A DNA stretch of 9,115 nucleotides, taken from the NCBI GenBank assembly GCA_031285215.1, contig JAITWQ010000018.1:1-9115 (forward strand), read 5' to 3'. This document shows, one piece after another, positions 1-6,260 of this stretch. Under the pieces are notes generated by a model. It had not been told where the DNA came from and did no database searches. It was given only the letters and a program-made list of their open reading frames with translations. Within the stretch, counting starts at the first letter, position 1, and each line of letters begins with the position of its first letter. The position numbers and the translations under genes were made by a program. The stretch comes from Syntrophobacterales bacterium (GTDB lineage Bacteria; Desulfobacterota; Syntrophia; Syntrophales; JAAYKM01).

Positions 1-937
1 TTGGTCGTAAGTCAAGTTTGACGCCGGGATAGATTAAGTTTCCGCGATTGGTGAACGCTTCTTTTTCCTGGAATAGTTTTATGACCTGTTTAGCCAAAGG
101 TACTACATGCGGTCTTTTCATTTTCATACGCCCGGCGGGGATAATCCATTCAGCGGCGTCAAAGTTGACTTCCGACCATTCAGCGCCTCTAAGTTCCCCG
201 GAACGAACAAAGACATAGGGCATGATACGAAGGGCATATAAAATGCGAATATCGCCCTGGTAACTGTCTATGTCCCGTAAGAGGCACCCTATTTCCAAAG
301 GGTTGGTAATGGCGGCGTAATTAGTCGTTTGAACAGCTGGCAACGCTTCAGACAATCCGGCGGCGGCGTCATATTTGGTATGGCCAAGCCTTTTCGCATA
401 TCGGCATACTTGACCGGCAAGGGAAACGAGGCGGTGTGCTGTTTCGACAATGCCCTGTTCGGCTGCATGATTCACGGCGGCGAGAATGTCCGATGGTTCC
501 AGTCTTGAAAAGGGTATGCCTCCAATGTAAGGGAAAAGTTGTTTTTCCAATCGGGCAAGGGTTGTTTTCTGATGTCCGGGAGAATTGCCTTTCGTGTTTT
601 TGACGTACCATTCACGGGCGACAAACTCAAAGGTAGCCGCGTCTTCACGGGCTGCAGCCACAGCCTTTATCCGCGCCTCCTTTTTGGCCGCTCCGGGGTC
701 AATGCCTTTAGCCAGCATTTCTTTTGCTCCATCTCGCTTGCTTCTGGCGTCCTTGAGGCTTATGGTGGGGTACTGACCAAAGGATAAGGTTTTCTGTTTA
801 CCGTCAAAGCTATAGGCCATACGCCATAATTTAACACCTGTCATTGAAACGTGAATATATAAACCGCCGCCATCGGATTTCTTTTGAACTTGTCCGGACG
901 GCTTAATTCCCCTCAAAAAAACATCTGTCAGTTTCAT
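1..937 (-). CDS. P4-type tyrosine recombinase (integrase), 3' end cut by window edge
   Basis: Site-specific DNA integrase of the P4/DUF4102 family, which inserts genomic islands and prophages at tRNA genes. 312 codons are open from ATG at 937 to the window edge; family members are about 400 residues, so roughly the last quarter is missing. The N-terminal arm-binding domain (about 1-90) shows GGGLYIHV, KLWRMAY and FGQYPTISLKDAR (53-65). The core-binding domain spans about 100-190. The catalytic domain starts near 205 and has the first catalytic arginine in VRSGELRGAEW (R245) and the hairpin box RMKMKRPHVVPL (270-281, with H277). The HxxR box and tyrosine nucleophile would lie off the window, so integrity cannot be judged. 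The start was chosen because MKLTD matches the usual family N-terminus; the Shine-Dalgarno is weak (ACCAAGA directly upstream). It is transcribed away from the tRNA-Leu 3' end, as expected for an island-edge integrase. Confidence 0.93.
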   Translation of the reverse strand, partial: MKLTDVFLRGIKPSGQVQKKSDGGGLYIHVSMTGVKLWRMAYSFDGKQKTLSFGQYPTISLKDARSKRDGAKEMLAKGIDPGAAKKEARIKAVAAAREDAATFEFVAREWYVKNTKGNSPGHQKTTLARLEKQLFPYIGGIPFSRLEPSDILAAVNHAAEQGIVETAHRLVSLAGQVCRYAKRLGHTKYDAAAGLSEALPAVQTTNYAAITNPLEIGCLLRDIDSYQGDIRILYALRIMPYVFVRSGELRGAEWSEVNFDAAEWIIPAGRMKMKRPHVVPLAKQVIKLFQEKEAFTNRGNLIYPGVKLDLRP

Positions 938-1110
938 TCTTGGTATCCATTGCTTTCGGTATTTCAAAAATGCTTTCGTACCAAGGATAATACCAAGAAA
1001 TATGGTAGATTTCAATAGATTTATATGGAGGTCTATAGACAACAAATAAAGAAAAAGCCCTGTGTTTATCAGGGCTAATAGACTTTATTAGACTGTTGTG
1101 GATTGATAAA
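938..1110. promoter_or_regulatory. Integrase-tRNA intergenic region with multiple short repeats
   Basis: This gap holds no gene but has several repeat sets. CTTGGTA at 939-945 is inverted relative to TACCAAG at 979-985 and 991-997. TGCTTTCG occurs at 951-958 and 971-978, exactly 20 bp apart. TAGAT/TAGAC occurs at 1006, 1016, 1036, 1079 and 1089. GTCTATAGAC (1031-1040) is a perfect palindrome, and CTAATA/TATTAG (1075-1091) form an inverted repeat. By analogy with tRNA-inserted elements these may be arm-type integrase or excisionase sites, or an operator for the integrase promoter. That role is inference; the repeats themselves are read directly. Confidence 0.5.
1051..1076 (-). terminator. Rho-independent terminator downstream of tRNA-Leu
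   Basis: Read on the minus strand, AGCCCTG (1076-1070) pairs perfectly with CAGGGCT (1062-1056) around a 7-base loop and is followed by TTTTC. It lies about 35 bp beyond the tRNA 3' end, so it would end the tRNA transcript before the integrase gene. Confidence 0.8.
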
Positions 1111-1150
1111 TGGTGCCGGAGGTCGGAATCGAACCGACACTTTCGCGAGG
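1111..1150 (-). other. Probable attachment site (att) in the tRNA-Leu 3' half
   Basis: P4-family integrases typically recombine within the 3' part (T arm to CCA end) of a tRNA gene, leaving the integrase just beyond the 3' end, as seen here. The boundaries given are approximate. No second copy of the tRNA 3' end is visible in the window, which is expected if the distal att lies far to the left. The site is inferred from arrangement only. Confidence 0.45.
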
Positions 1151-1198
1151 AAAGGGGGATTTTGAGTCCCCTGCGTCTACCAGTTTCACCACTCCGGC
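1111..1198 (-). tRNA. tRNA-Leu (anticodon CAA)
   Basis: This 88-nt class II tRNA decodes UUG. The acceptor stem GCCGGAG pairs with CTCCGGC, followed by discriminator A and an encoded CCA (1113-1111). The anticodon stem GGGGA/TCCCC encloses the loop CTCAAAA, giving anticodon CAA at 1164-1162. The long variable arm CTTTC/GAAAG is typical of tRNA-Leu, and the T arm is GTCGG-TTCGATT-CCGAC. All stems are intact, so the gene appears functional despite the adjacent integrase. This fits an element that restores the tRNA 3' end on insertion. Confidence 0.97.
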
Positions 1199-1283
1199 AC
1201 TTATTGGATATATGCGGTTTTAAAAGAGTTTTTGGTGATTACCCTCATTTCCCAAAATACTAAAAACATCTAAAAACACCTAA

Positions 1284-1312
1284 ATTATACGGGAAAAACC
1301 GGACAACTGAAA
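1284..1312 (-). promoter_or_regulatory. Candidate promoter for tRNA-Leu
   Basis: On the minus strand a perfect -10 hexamer TATAAT lies at 1289-1284. Seventeen bases upstream is only a poor -35 (TTTCAG, 1312-1307). Transcription would start near 1277 and leave a leader of about 80 nt before the mature tRNA 5' end. Another AT-rich stretch closer to the tRNA (around 1206-1215) could serve instead. Confidence 0.35.
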
Positions 1313-1319
1313 GTGGTTT
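1293..1319 (-). terminator. Weak candidate terminator after the TerC-family gene
   Basis: On the minus strand AAACC (1319-1315) can pair with GGTTT (1300-1296), with a short AC/GT extension interrupted by a CC bulge, and runs into TTTTTCCC. It lies 35 bp after the stop codon and overlaps the candidate tRNA promoter. The stem is short, so termination here is uncertain. Confidence 0.3.
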
Positions 1320-1353
1320 CTACAACAAAATGGATGCTGCCGCAAGAAGAATA

Positions 1354-2352
1354 TTAGCTCTCCTTCTTGTTGGGGAAAAGGAACGATGCCAGCACCCCCA
1401 GACCAAGCGTCCCCAAGACGATCATCAGGCTTACCGACGGGGGAATATGAAAACCAGTATCGCCAAAGACATGATTCCAAGATTGCAAAGTCATTTTGGC
1501 CGCGATGAAGAACAGCAGGACAATGACCGCTTTCCCAAGATGGACCAGATGGCGGTTCAGAACGGCAATGACAAAATAAAGGGTACGCAAACCCAAGATG
1601 GCGAAAATCATGGCGGCGTAAACAAGAAGAGGTTCCTGGGTAACGGCAATGACAGCGGGTACGGAATCGAAGGCAAAGGCGATGTCCGACATTTCGATGA
1701 CGATCAGGCACAAAAAGGCGGGGGTCGCATAAAAAAGGCCTTTGCGGGTCACATTTTGCAGATCCTGGGATGATAATTCCTTATGCTTTACAAAGAAACG
1801 TTCCAGATAGAGACGGGGATAAACGGGAAGCCATTTACCCGTCCATTTCAGACTCCAATGATGGGAATAATCCTCTATTTTCTTCTCGTCGCTGCCGCTC
1901 TTCAGCATCTGAACGGCGCTCCAGGCAACCAGGGCGGCAAAAAGGAAGCCTACCCATGGACTGGCCATGAAAAGCCCCGTGCCAATTACGACGAAAATCG
2001 CACGGAAGACAATGGCGCCCATAATACCCCAATAAAGAATACGATGCTGGAGATGGGTCGAAATCCCAAAAGAGGCAAAGATGGCAATAAACACCATTAA
2101 ATTATCAATAGACAGGCTTTTCTCCAGAACATAGCCCGCAAGATACAGATCCGCCCATTCCTTGCTGAAACGAAGCCAGAGATATACGTAGAAGAGCAGA
2201 GCGAGAACAATCCAGAAAATAGCCCATTTCGTGGCATCGGCCATGGTAATTTCCCGCGTCTTTTTATGGGCGATAAGATCAGCATAAATCGAAACACCGA
2301 TGACGACAACGAAAATGATGATCGCTTCCAGTGGAAAACCAAAATGTTCCAT
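1354..2352 (-). CDS. TerC/Alx-family integral membrane protein
   Basis: This 332-residue polytopic inner-membrane protein belongs to the TerC family. Characterised members (E. coli Alx, Bacillus TerC homologues) export manganese or help load exported metalloenzymes; some were named for tellurite resistance. Hydrophobic segments are visible at about 10-26, 43-61, 108-128, 132-150, 207-222, 242-265, 276-290 and 307-325. Family-typical acidic motifs are present: EKSLSIDNLMVF (77-88), IEMSDIAFAFDSVPAV (219-234) and GLRTLYFVI (254-262). A charged cytoplasmic loop (about 151-206) contains ERFFVKHKEL. The start is supported by a strong Shine-Dalgarno AGGAGGA (2363-2357) six bases upstream of the ATG. 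Length and motifs look complete. It stands alone between the tRNA and the signalling genes. The transported ion cannot be read from sequence, and no tellurite-resistance partners are present, so manganese homeostasis is the likelier role. Confidence 0.9.
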   Translation of the reverse strand: MEHFGFPLEAIIIFVVVIGVSIYADLIAHKKTREITMADATKWAIFWIVLALLFYVYLWLRFSKEWADLYLAGYVLEKSLSIDNLMVFIAIFASFGISTHLQHRILYWGIMGAIVFRAIFVVIGTGLFMASPWVGFLFAALVAWSAVQMLKSGSDEKKIEDYSHHWSLKWTGKWLPVYPRLYLERFFVKHKELSSQDLQNVTRKGLFYATPAFLCLIVIEMSDIAFAFDSVPAVIAVTQEPLLVYAAMIFAILGLRTLYFVIAVLNRHLVHLGKAVIVLLFFIAAKMTLQSWNHVFGDTGFHIPPSVSLMIVLGTLGLGVLASFLFPNKKES

Positions 2353-2669
2353 CCATTCCTCCTAATCTTTCACGCCGCCGTTTTTACCATCGCCGCGGAC
2401 AATGGTGATCTTCCGCGTCAGGGCATGAAAAAACCTTTGCCAAGAACAGCATAACCGTCTTGTTATCCCTTTATCCGTCTGCCTTCATTTGAACAATGAT
2501 TTTAACGCGGCCGGCATTGCCGCAGGAACCCGGCATCAGCCATCAGACACCTTCCGCCAGGAAGGACAAGAATCTCCAATCGCTTTGTCAGAAAACAGAT
2601 TAATCTTTAGCGGAGTAATAAACCGCCTCCCAAAATCCGACAACGGAAAAGCCGGCCATGGAAAGCGGC
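2353..2669. promoter_or_regulatory. Gene-free leader upstream of the TerC-family gene
   Basis: These 317 bp contain no credible gene. They hold the terminator of the response-regulator gene (2645-2671), a perfect hairpin at 2550-2565, a repeated CCGTCT (2455-2460 and 2475-2480, each preceded by an AT-rich triplet, 20 bp apart), and the TerC ribosome binding site. No clear sigma-70 promoter was found. Genes of this family often carry a manganese-sensing yybP-ykoY riboswitch, but I could not recognise its conserved GGGGAGUA loop on the minus strand, so I do not call one. Confidence 0.45.
2550..2565. repeat. Perfect 6-bp stem hairpin
   Basis: CCTTCC and GGAAGG flank a 4-base loop (GCCA on plus, TGGC on minus). 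There is no T-run on either side, so it is not an intrinsic terminator. It could be an RNA leader element or a protein-binding palindrome. Confidence 0.4.
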
Positions 2670-2671
2670 TT
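2645..2671 (-). terminator. Candidate rho-independent terminator of the HD-GYP gene
   Basis: On the minus strand AAGCCG (2671-2666) begins inside the TAA stop codon and pairs with CGGCTT (2654-2649), followed by TTTTCC. The stem is 6 bp with an 11-base loop and a short T-run. Its position directly at the stop codon supports a role in ending this transcript before the TerC leader. Confidence 0.5.
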
Positions 2672-3725
2672 AACATGCGGGCATTGCTCCTCTTGTATTC
2701 GGCAAGATGGCATCCGTATCAGAGTCATCAGAATATCTGGAGACAATATCCAAAAATTCCTTTTCACTTTCCAGAAAAGCATCCACTACCAGCGGATCAA
2801 ACTGGGTACCGCGCCCTTCTTCGATAATTTTCTTCGCCACGTCATGGGTAAAAGGATCCTTGTACACCCGCCTGGAAACCAGGGCGTCATACACATCGGC
2901 CAGACTGACCACCCGCGCACAGAGGGGAATATTATTTCCCTGCAATCCTTCCGGATATCCATGACCATCGTAACGCTCATGATGGCTCATGGCAATATCC
3001 CGGGCAATGCGAAGATAGAGTACATCAGGATATTCTTTTACCGCACGCTCAAGGGTTTGTCCGCCGAGGGTCGTATGGGTTTTCATAATATCAAACTCAC
3101 GATCATCAAGGCGGCCCGGCTTCAGCAGCACACAATCAGGAATACCCACCTTGCCAATATCATGGAGGGGGCTTGTCATATAAATTAATTCCACAAAATC
3201 CGCAGGTACCTCTTCCGCCGTGCCGCTTAAATACCTCACAAGATGCTCCGCCAGGATTCGCGAATAGAGGCGTATGCGGTTCAGGTGATTTCCCGTTTCA
3301 TTGTCTCGCGTATCCGCAAGCTGGGCAAGGGCAAAAATAGTAAGCTGGTGGGTTTCCAGGGCTAAAATGCGCTGAGCAACGCGCAGACGAAGACGAAGCT
3401 CCATGGGATCAAAGGGTTTAATGATAAAGTCATCCGCTCCCGCCTGCAAACCATTTAACAAATCAGCTTTTTCGGAACGCGATGTGAGTATAATGATGTA
3501 GCAATAACTGCTTGCCCCCATCTCGCGTATCTTCTTCGCCAGATCAATCCCTGACAGGCCCGGCATCATCCAGTCCGAGATAATCAATTGAATGCGCTCT
3601 TCCTGTATCAGCTTTAAGGCTTCATAACCGTCACTGGCGCGAACAAACTCATATCCCTCTGAACTGACAGCAGCTTCAAGAATATCCAGAGCGATTTCGT
3701 CGTCATCTACACCTAATATCTTCAT
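2670..3725 (-). CDS. Response regulator with HD-GYP cyclic-di-GMP phosphodiesterase domain
   Basis: A 351-residue cytoplasmic two-domain regulator. The N-terminal receiver domain (about 1-122) has the acidic pocket D7-D9, phosphoacceptor D51 in ISDWMMPG, switch T81 and K103 in IIKPFDP. The C-terminal HD-GYP domain (about 125-330) has NETGNHLNR (142-150), the metal-binding HDIGK (188-192), H217 in MKTHTTLGG, and HHERYDGHGYP (248-258) carrying the GYP signature, then D277 in SLADVYDAL. These residues match active enzymes that hydrolyse cyclic-di-GMP to GMP, so the enzyme looks intact. Phosphorylation of D51 would be expected to tune this activity and so the sessile-motile or exopolysaccharide switch. 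The start is supported by GAGGT four bases before the ATG. It lies 163 bp downstream of an HPt gene on the same strand, and no kinase is adjacent. A short acidic tail (332-351) is not part of either domain. Confidence 0.93.
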   Translation of the reverse strand: MKILGVDDDEIALDILEAAVSSEGYEFVRASDGYEALKLIQEERIQLIISDWMMPGLSGIDLAKKIREMGASSYCYIIILTSRSEKADLLNGLQAGADDFIIKPFDPMELRLRLRVAQRILALETHQLTIFALAQLADTRDNETGNHLNRIRLYSRILAEHLVRYLSGTAEEVPADFVELIYMTSPLHDIGKVGIPDCVLLKPGRLDDREFDIMKTHTTLGGQTLERAVKEYPDVLYLRIARDIAMSHHERYDGHGYPEGLQGNNIPLCARVVSLADVYDALVSRRVYKDPFTHDVAKKIIEEGRGTQFDPLVVDAFLESEKEFLDIVSRYSDDSDTDAILPNTRGAMPAC

Positions 3726-3888
3726 GGCACCTCTTATGAATTCCCTAATTCCTCATAACAACTATCAAGAAAAGGCCTTACGCCACATCAAGCGCCGTTT
3801 ACAGCAATACGAGGGATGATAAGATATCTCTTCCCTTTTGTAAAGAAAAGTATTGCTAATATTTTATCTCTTTAACTTCGCGAATATT
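3726..3888. promoter_or_regulatory. HPt to HD-GYP intergenic region
   Basis: This AT-rich spacer holds a 10-bp direct repeat AATATTTTAT at 3858-3867 and 3883-3892 (25 bp apart, the second overlapping the HPt stop codon), and the ribosome binding site of the HD-GYP gene near its left edge. TTGATG followed 17 bases later by TTGATA on the minus strand is a weak promoter candidate only. No hairpin with a T-run follows the HPt stop, so co-transcription of the two genes remains possible. Confidence 0.35.
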
Positions 3889-4257
3889 TTATTTCTGAAC
3901 GACGCCCTTTAACTCTTCAAATCCAGTCTGAACGTCAACAAGCAGCTCTCCCAAAAGAGCAAAATCAGCGGAATCGGAAGATTTTTCCAGGCGCTCCGCG
4001 TAATGTCCCAGTTTGTCCGCGCCGACATTCCGGGAACTCCCCTTTATCGTGTGGGCCTGCAGGCGTATTTCATCTCTGTTCTGCGTTTCTATGGCCCCCC
4101 TGATGCTCTCCATACGCTTGGGAACGTCATCAATAAACTTGAGCAAAATTTTCTGGGCCAGGGCTTCATTCTTGCCAACCCGGCCAAGAAAAGCTTCTCT
4201 ATCGTAAACTTGATACTCGCCCGCGGATAAACTGTCTTTTTGCGCATTGTCTGTCAT
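3889..4257 (-). CDS. Stand-alone HPt (histidine phosphotransfer) protein
   Basis: This 122-residue cytoplasmic phosphorelay intermediate carries a phosphoryl group on histidine between receiver domains. The HPt four-helix domain spans about 20-116. The phosphorylatable histidine is H69 in the signature AHTIKGSSRNVGADKL, with the conserved K72 and G73 that shape the docking surface. Upstream helices contain YDREAFLGRVG (18-28) and ILLKFIDDVPKRMESI (37-52), and the C-terminal half has HYAERLEKSS (85-94), as in the Hpt family. There is no kinase, receiver or membrane domain, so it must work in trans. The start is supported by GAGGA seven bases before the ATG. It is the first gene of a minus-strand pair with the HD-GYP response regulator, whose D51 is a plausible but unproven partner. 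Confidence 0.92.
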   Translation of the reverse strand: MTDNAQKDSLSAGEYQVYDREAFLGRVGKNEALAQKILLKFIDDVPKRMESIRGAIETQNRDEIRLQAHTIKGSSRNVGADKLGHYAERLEKSSDSADFALLGELLVDVQTGFEELKGVVQK

Positions 4258-4362
4258 TTTTCCATCCTCACCATGTTTTTTTTCATCACAGGTTTTATAA
4301 AGCCACTAACATTTTTCCAATATTGCTATTTTTCATCACATCATCAATCCGCCGCTAATAGG

Positions 4363-4440
4363 TGCGGCTGCAATTGCATTTGCCGCATCGTCCTTCGCCG
4401 GCGAAATAATATAGCAGTTGTTTTCTTTTTTCGCAAATGC
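4363..4440. repeat. Cluster of nested palindromes
   Basis: TGCGGC (4363-4368) pairs with GCCGCA (4382-4387) and encloses the perfect palindrome TGCAATTGCA (4369-4378). Next comes the perfect 12-bp palindrome TTCGCCGGCGAA (4394-4405). GCGAAA (4401-4406) is inverted at TTTCGC (4429-4434), and GCATTTGC (4376-4383) is inverted at GCAAATGC (4433-4440). Several mutually exclusive stems are therefore possible. The function is unknown: operator sites, a decayed intergenic repeat element or an RNA structure are all possible. Confidence 0.5.
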
Positions 4441-4565
4441 CACGGTTTCGCCCAGGTAACGATTCCGCTCCTGCTCATCTGCGGGGATTATACGCTTCCT
4501 TCATAAAAGTTGAAACAGGGAAAAACAACAATCGTGAGTTCCGGCAATGAACTTGAATTTTCGAT

Positions 4566-4594
4566 TTGTATTAGAAGCCGGTCTGTTCTATGAT
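4566..4594 (+). promoter_or_regulatory. Sigma-70-like promoter of the DUF4139 gene
   Basis: The -35 is TTGTAT (4566-4571) and the -10 is TATGAT (4589-4594), separated by an optimal 17 bp. Transcription would start near 4601, leaving about 24 nt that contain the ribosome binding site. This promoter lies inside the longer open frame that begins at 4547 and so argues for the later ATG as the true start. Confidence 0.6.
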
Positions 4595-4624
4595 GTCTGC
4601 CATTACAACTACGGGGGGAATTTG

Positions 4625-6214
4625 ATGATGCACTGCAAAAGATACGCAATAATACTGTTGTGGACTATGGCTGCCGCCTTATTGACAGTCAATACGGCAT
4701 TTGCCGCGAAGGGATCAGTCGCTCCAGCCGCAGACACTGTGAAGATGGCAACAACGACCAAAGTAACGGCCATCGAAATATATCCCGCCGGTGCAAAAGC
4801 CGTTTTTTCCGCACAAACGGGAGAAAACGTGACCATAGAAATTCCCGGAGCCTTTGATGAGAGAACGGTACGCGCCATTAAAAAACCAGGACAAACCATC
4901 CGCTATTTCAGAGTCCAGCGGGTGCATAATCCCGGCTTCGTTCCCAATTCGCTGAAAGATCTGTTTCGTGAAATTGAGGATAAAAAGGACCGCATAAAAG
5001 TCCTCGACGCCCAAATTCAGACCGCGGCAGCAAATCAGGAGCTTTTAAACAACATTCCCATATCCGATAAAATGAACGCTGCGGAGGTGGGCATACTGCT
5101 GAATAACGTTATGCAGCAGCGCAGCCGCCTCTCCCTTGAACTCACCCGCCTGAAAGGTGAAAAAGAGAAGCTGTCCACAGAAGTTTCACAGCTGACGGAA
5201 AAATATAAAAGGAATCTTCCTCCTAAATACGACTCTGTCATCAGCGTTAATGTCGGCGCCGCCGGCGCGGGGACTGTTGATGTTGAGGCGCTGACAACCC
5301 ATGCCTCATGGATACCGAAATACGACATGAATTTTAATACGAAAAATGGCGACATTACATCGAAAATGGTTGCGGAAACGCGCATGAATTCGGGCATCGC
5401 CTATGAAGGAGCCGTAAAATTTTATACAAACCAACCGCCCTCCGCCTCACTTGCCGTCCCCAAAATAAATCGCCTGGTTGTCACCTTTCCCCCGGAATAC
5501 AAAAGCGATTCCTCAAGCAAAAGAGCATATGCCAATCAGATGATGGCTGCCGAAATGGCCGCCCCTGCGCCGCAGGCGGTAATGATGGATGAACCAAGAA
5601 TCATCGTCGCGGAATCACCGGTCAATGCGGTCATTACAGGTAACGGCCGCATTATTTCCGATAATATGCCCGTGTCCATTGAATTGGGTTCAGTAACATA
5701 CAGGGCAAAACCATCGGTATTGATGTATCGTGATTTTTCCCGCACCGGTCTCCTGATGGCCCATATTGATTCCCTCAAGGAACCGGTTCTTCCGGGAGCG
5801 GCAACGATGTATGTGGATGACCAGTTTTCCGGATATACGTCAGTGGCCTACACGGGCAGGGGGCAATCCCTGAAACTGGCCGTTGGTTACGCACCCCTGA
5901 TAAAGATCAATAAAGAAACAGACGCCGGTCATTCCAGCACCGGTTTTTTCTCGTCCGGCATCACCCAGGGCGGATATTCCCTGGAGGCGGCAAACGGCTC
6001 CAGTATGGATCTGGATATCGAACTAATTGACAGAATTCCCTTCTCCGTTGACGACAAGATCGTTGTGGAAGCGATAACCATAAATCCGACGCCGGACAAA
6101 AATGAAGACAATGTGCTGACATGGAAATTTCACTTGAAAAAAGGCGAAAGCAAAAAATTCAAAGTACAGTACAGAATAAAACACCCTGCGGATAAAGAAC
6201 TGATTTATCGGTAA
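4625..6214 (+). CDS. Secreted DUF4140/DUF4139 (MuiA-like) protein
   Basis: This 529-residue exported protein belongs to the DUF4140/DUF4139 family, which includes proteins annotated as mucoidy inhibitor A; its biochemical activity is unknown. A signal peptide is clear: KR at 5-6, a hydrophobic core at 8-22, and a likely cleavage after AFA (25-27). The N-terminal DUF4140-like domain (about 46-140) begins TAIEIYPAGAKAVF. A charged helical stretch (about 108-198) looks like a coiled coil, and the DUF4139 beta-rich domain (about 205-520) follows, including HASWIPKYDMNF (226-237) and RIPFSVDDKIVVE (470-482). A Met/Ala/Pro-rich linker (about 301-325) interrupts it. The start at 4625 was chosen over the upstream in-frame ATG at 4547 because the signal peptide begins here, GGGGGGAA (4613-4620) is a good ribosome binding site, and a promoter sits in between. 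ATG at 4628 is nearly equivalent. No sorting or anchor motif is visible, so it is probably periplasmic or outer-membrane associated. Confidence 0.85.
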   Translation: MMHCKRYAIILLWTMAAALLTVNTAFAAKGSVAPAADTVKMATTTKVTAIEIYPAGAKAVFSAQTGENVTIEIPGAFDERTVRAIKKPGQTIRYFRVQRVHNPGFVPNSLKDLFREIEDKKDRIKVLDAQIQTAAANQELLNNIPISDKMNAAEVGILLNNVMQQRSRLSLELTRLKGEKEKLSTEVSQLTEKYKRNLPPKYDSVISVNVGAAGAGTVDVEALTTHASWIPKYDMNFNTKNGDITSKMVAETRMNSGIAYEGAVKFYTNQPPSASLAVPKINRLVVTFPPEYKSDSSSKRAYANQMMAAEMAAPAPQAVMMDEPRIIVAESPVNAVITGNGRIISDNMPVSIELGSVTYRAKPSVLMYRDFSRTGLLMAHIDSLKEPVLPGAATMYVDDQFSGYTSVAYTGRGQSLKLAVGYAPLIKINKETDAGHSSTGFFSSGITQGGYSLEAANGSSMDLDIELIDRIPFSVDDKIVVEAITINPTPDKNEDNVLTWKFHLKKGESKKFKVQYRIKHPADKELIYR

Positions 6215-6260
6215 ATATTAAAATGCTGCGCAACGGCAAAAATGTGTATTATTGCCTATA

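Larger units (their letters stand above)
4258..4624. promoter_or_regulatory. Divergent control region between HPt and DUF4139 genes
   Basis: This 367-bp region separates two divergently transcribed genes and contains no credible gene. It holds the HPt ribosome binding site, an exact 12-bp direct repeat TTTTTCATCACA (4279-4290 and 4329-4340, 50 bp apart), a cluster of palindromes (4363-4440) and the promoter of the DUF4139 gene (4566-4594). For HPt a possible -10 TATAAA lies at 4300-4295 on the minus strand, with TTGGAA 15 bp upstream, a spacing shorter than usual. Confidence 0.5.

Noticed and set aside
903..950. 15-codon peptide frame overlapping the integrase start on the minus strand (ATG at 950)
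   Set aside because: It could be a leader peptide, but it has no ribosome binding site and such a short overlap is expected by chance.
1330..1773. 147-codon plus-strand frame opposite the TerC-family gene
   Set aside because: The composition is charged and low in pattern, with no family resemblance; the minus-strand membrane protein explains the region.
2353..2500. yybP-ykoY riboswitch upstream of the TerC-family gene
   Set aside because: It was expected from the family but the conserved loop sequences could not be identified; a covariance search is needed.
2658..3188. 176-codon open frame on the plus strand
   Set aside because: It is antisense to the HD-GYP gene and has no domain signature; it looks like a shadow of the coding frame.
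4547..4624. Upstream in-frame ATG extending the DUF4139 protein by 26 residues
   Set aside because: The extension would bury the signal peptide and would contain the promoter; the GGGGGGAA ribosome binding site serves the later ATG.
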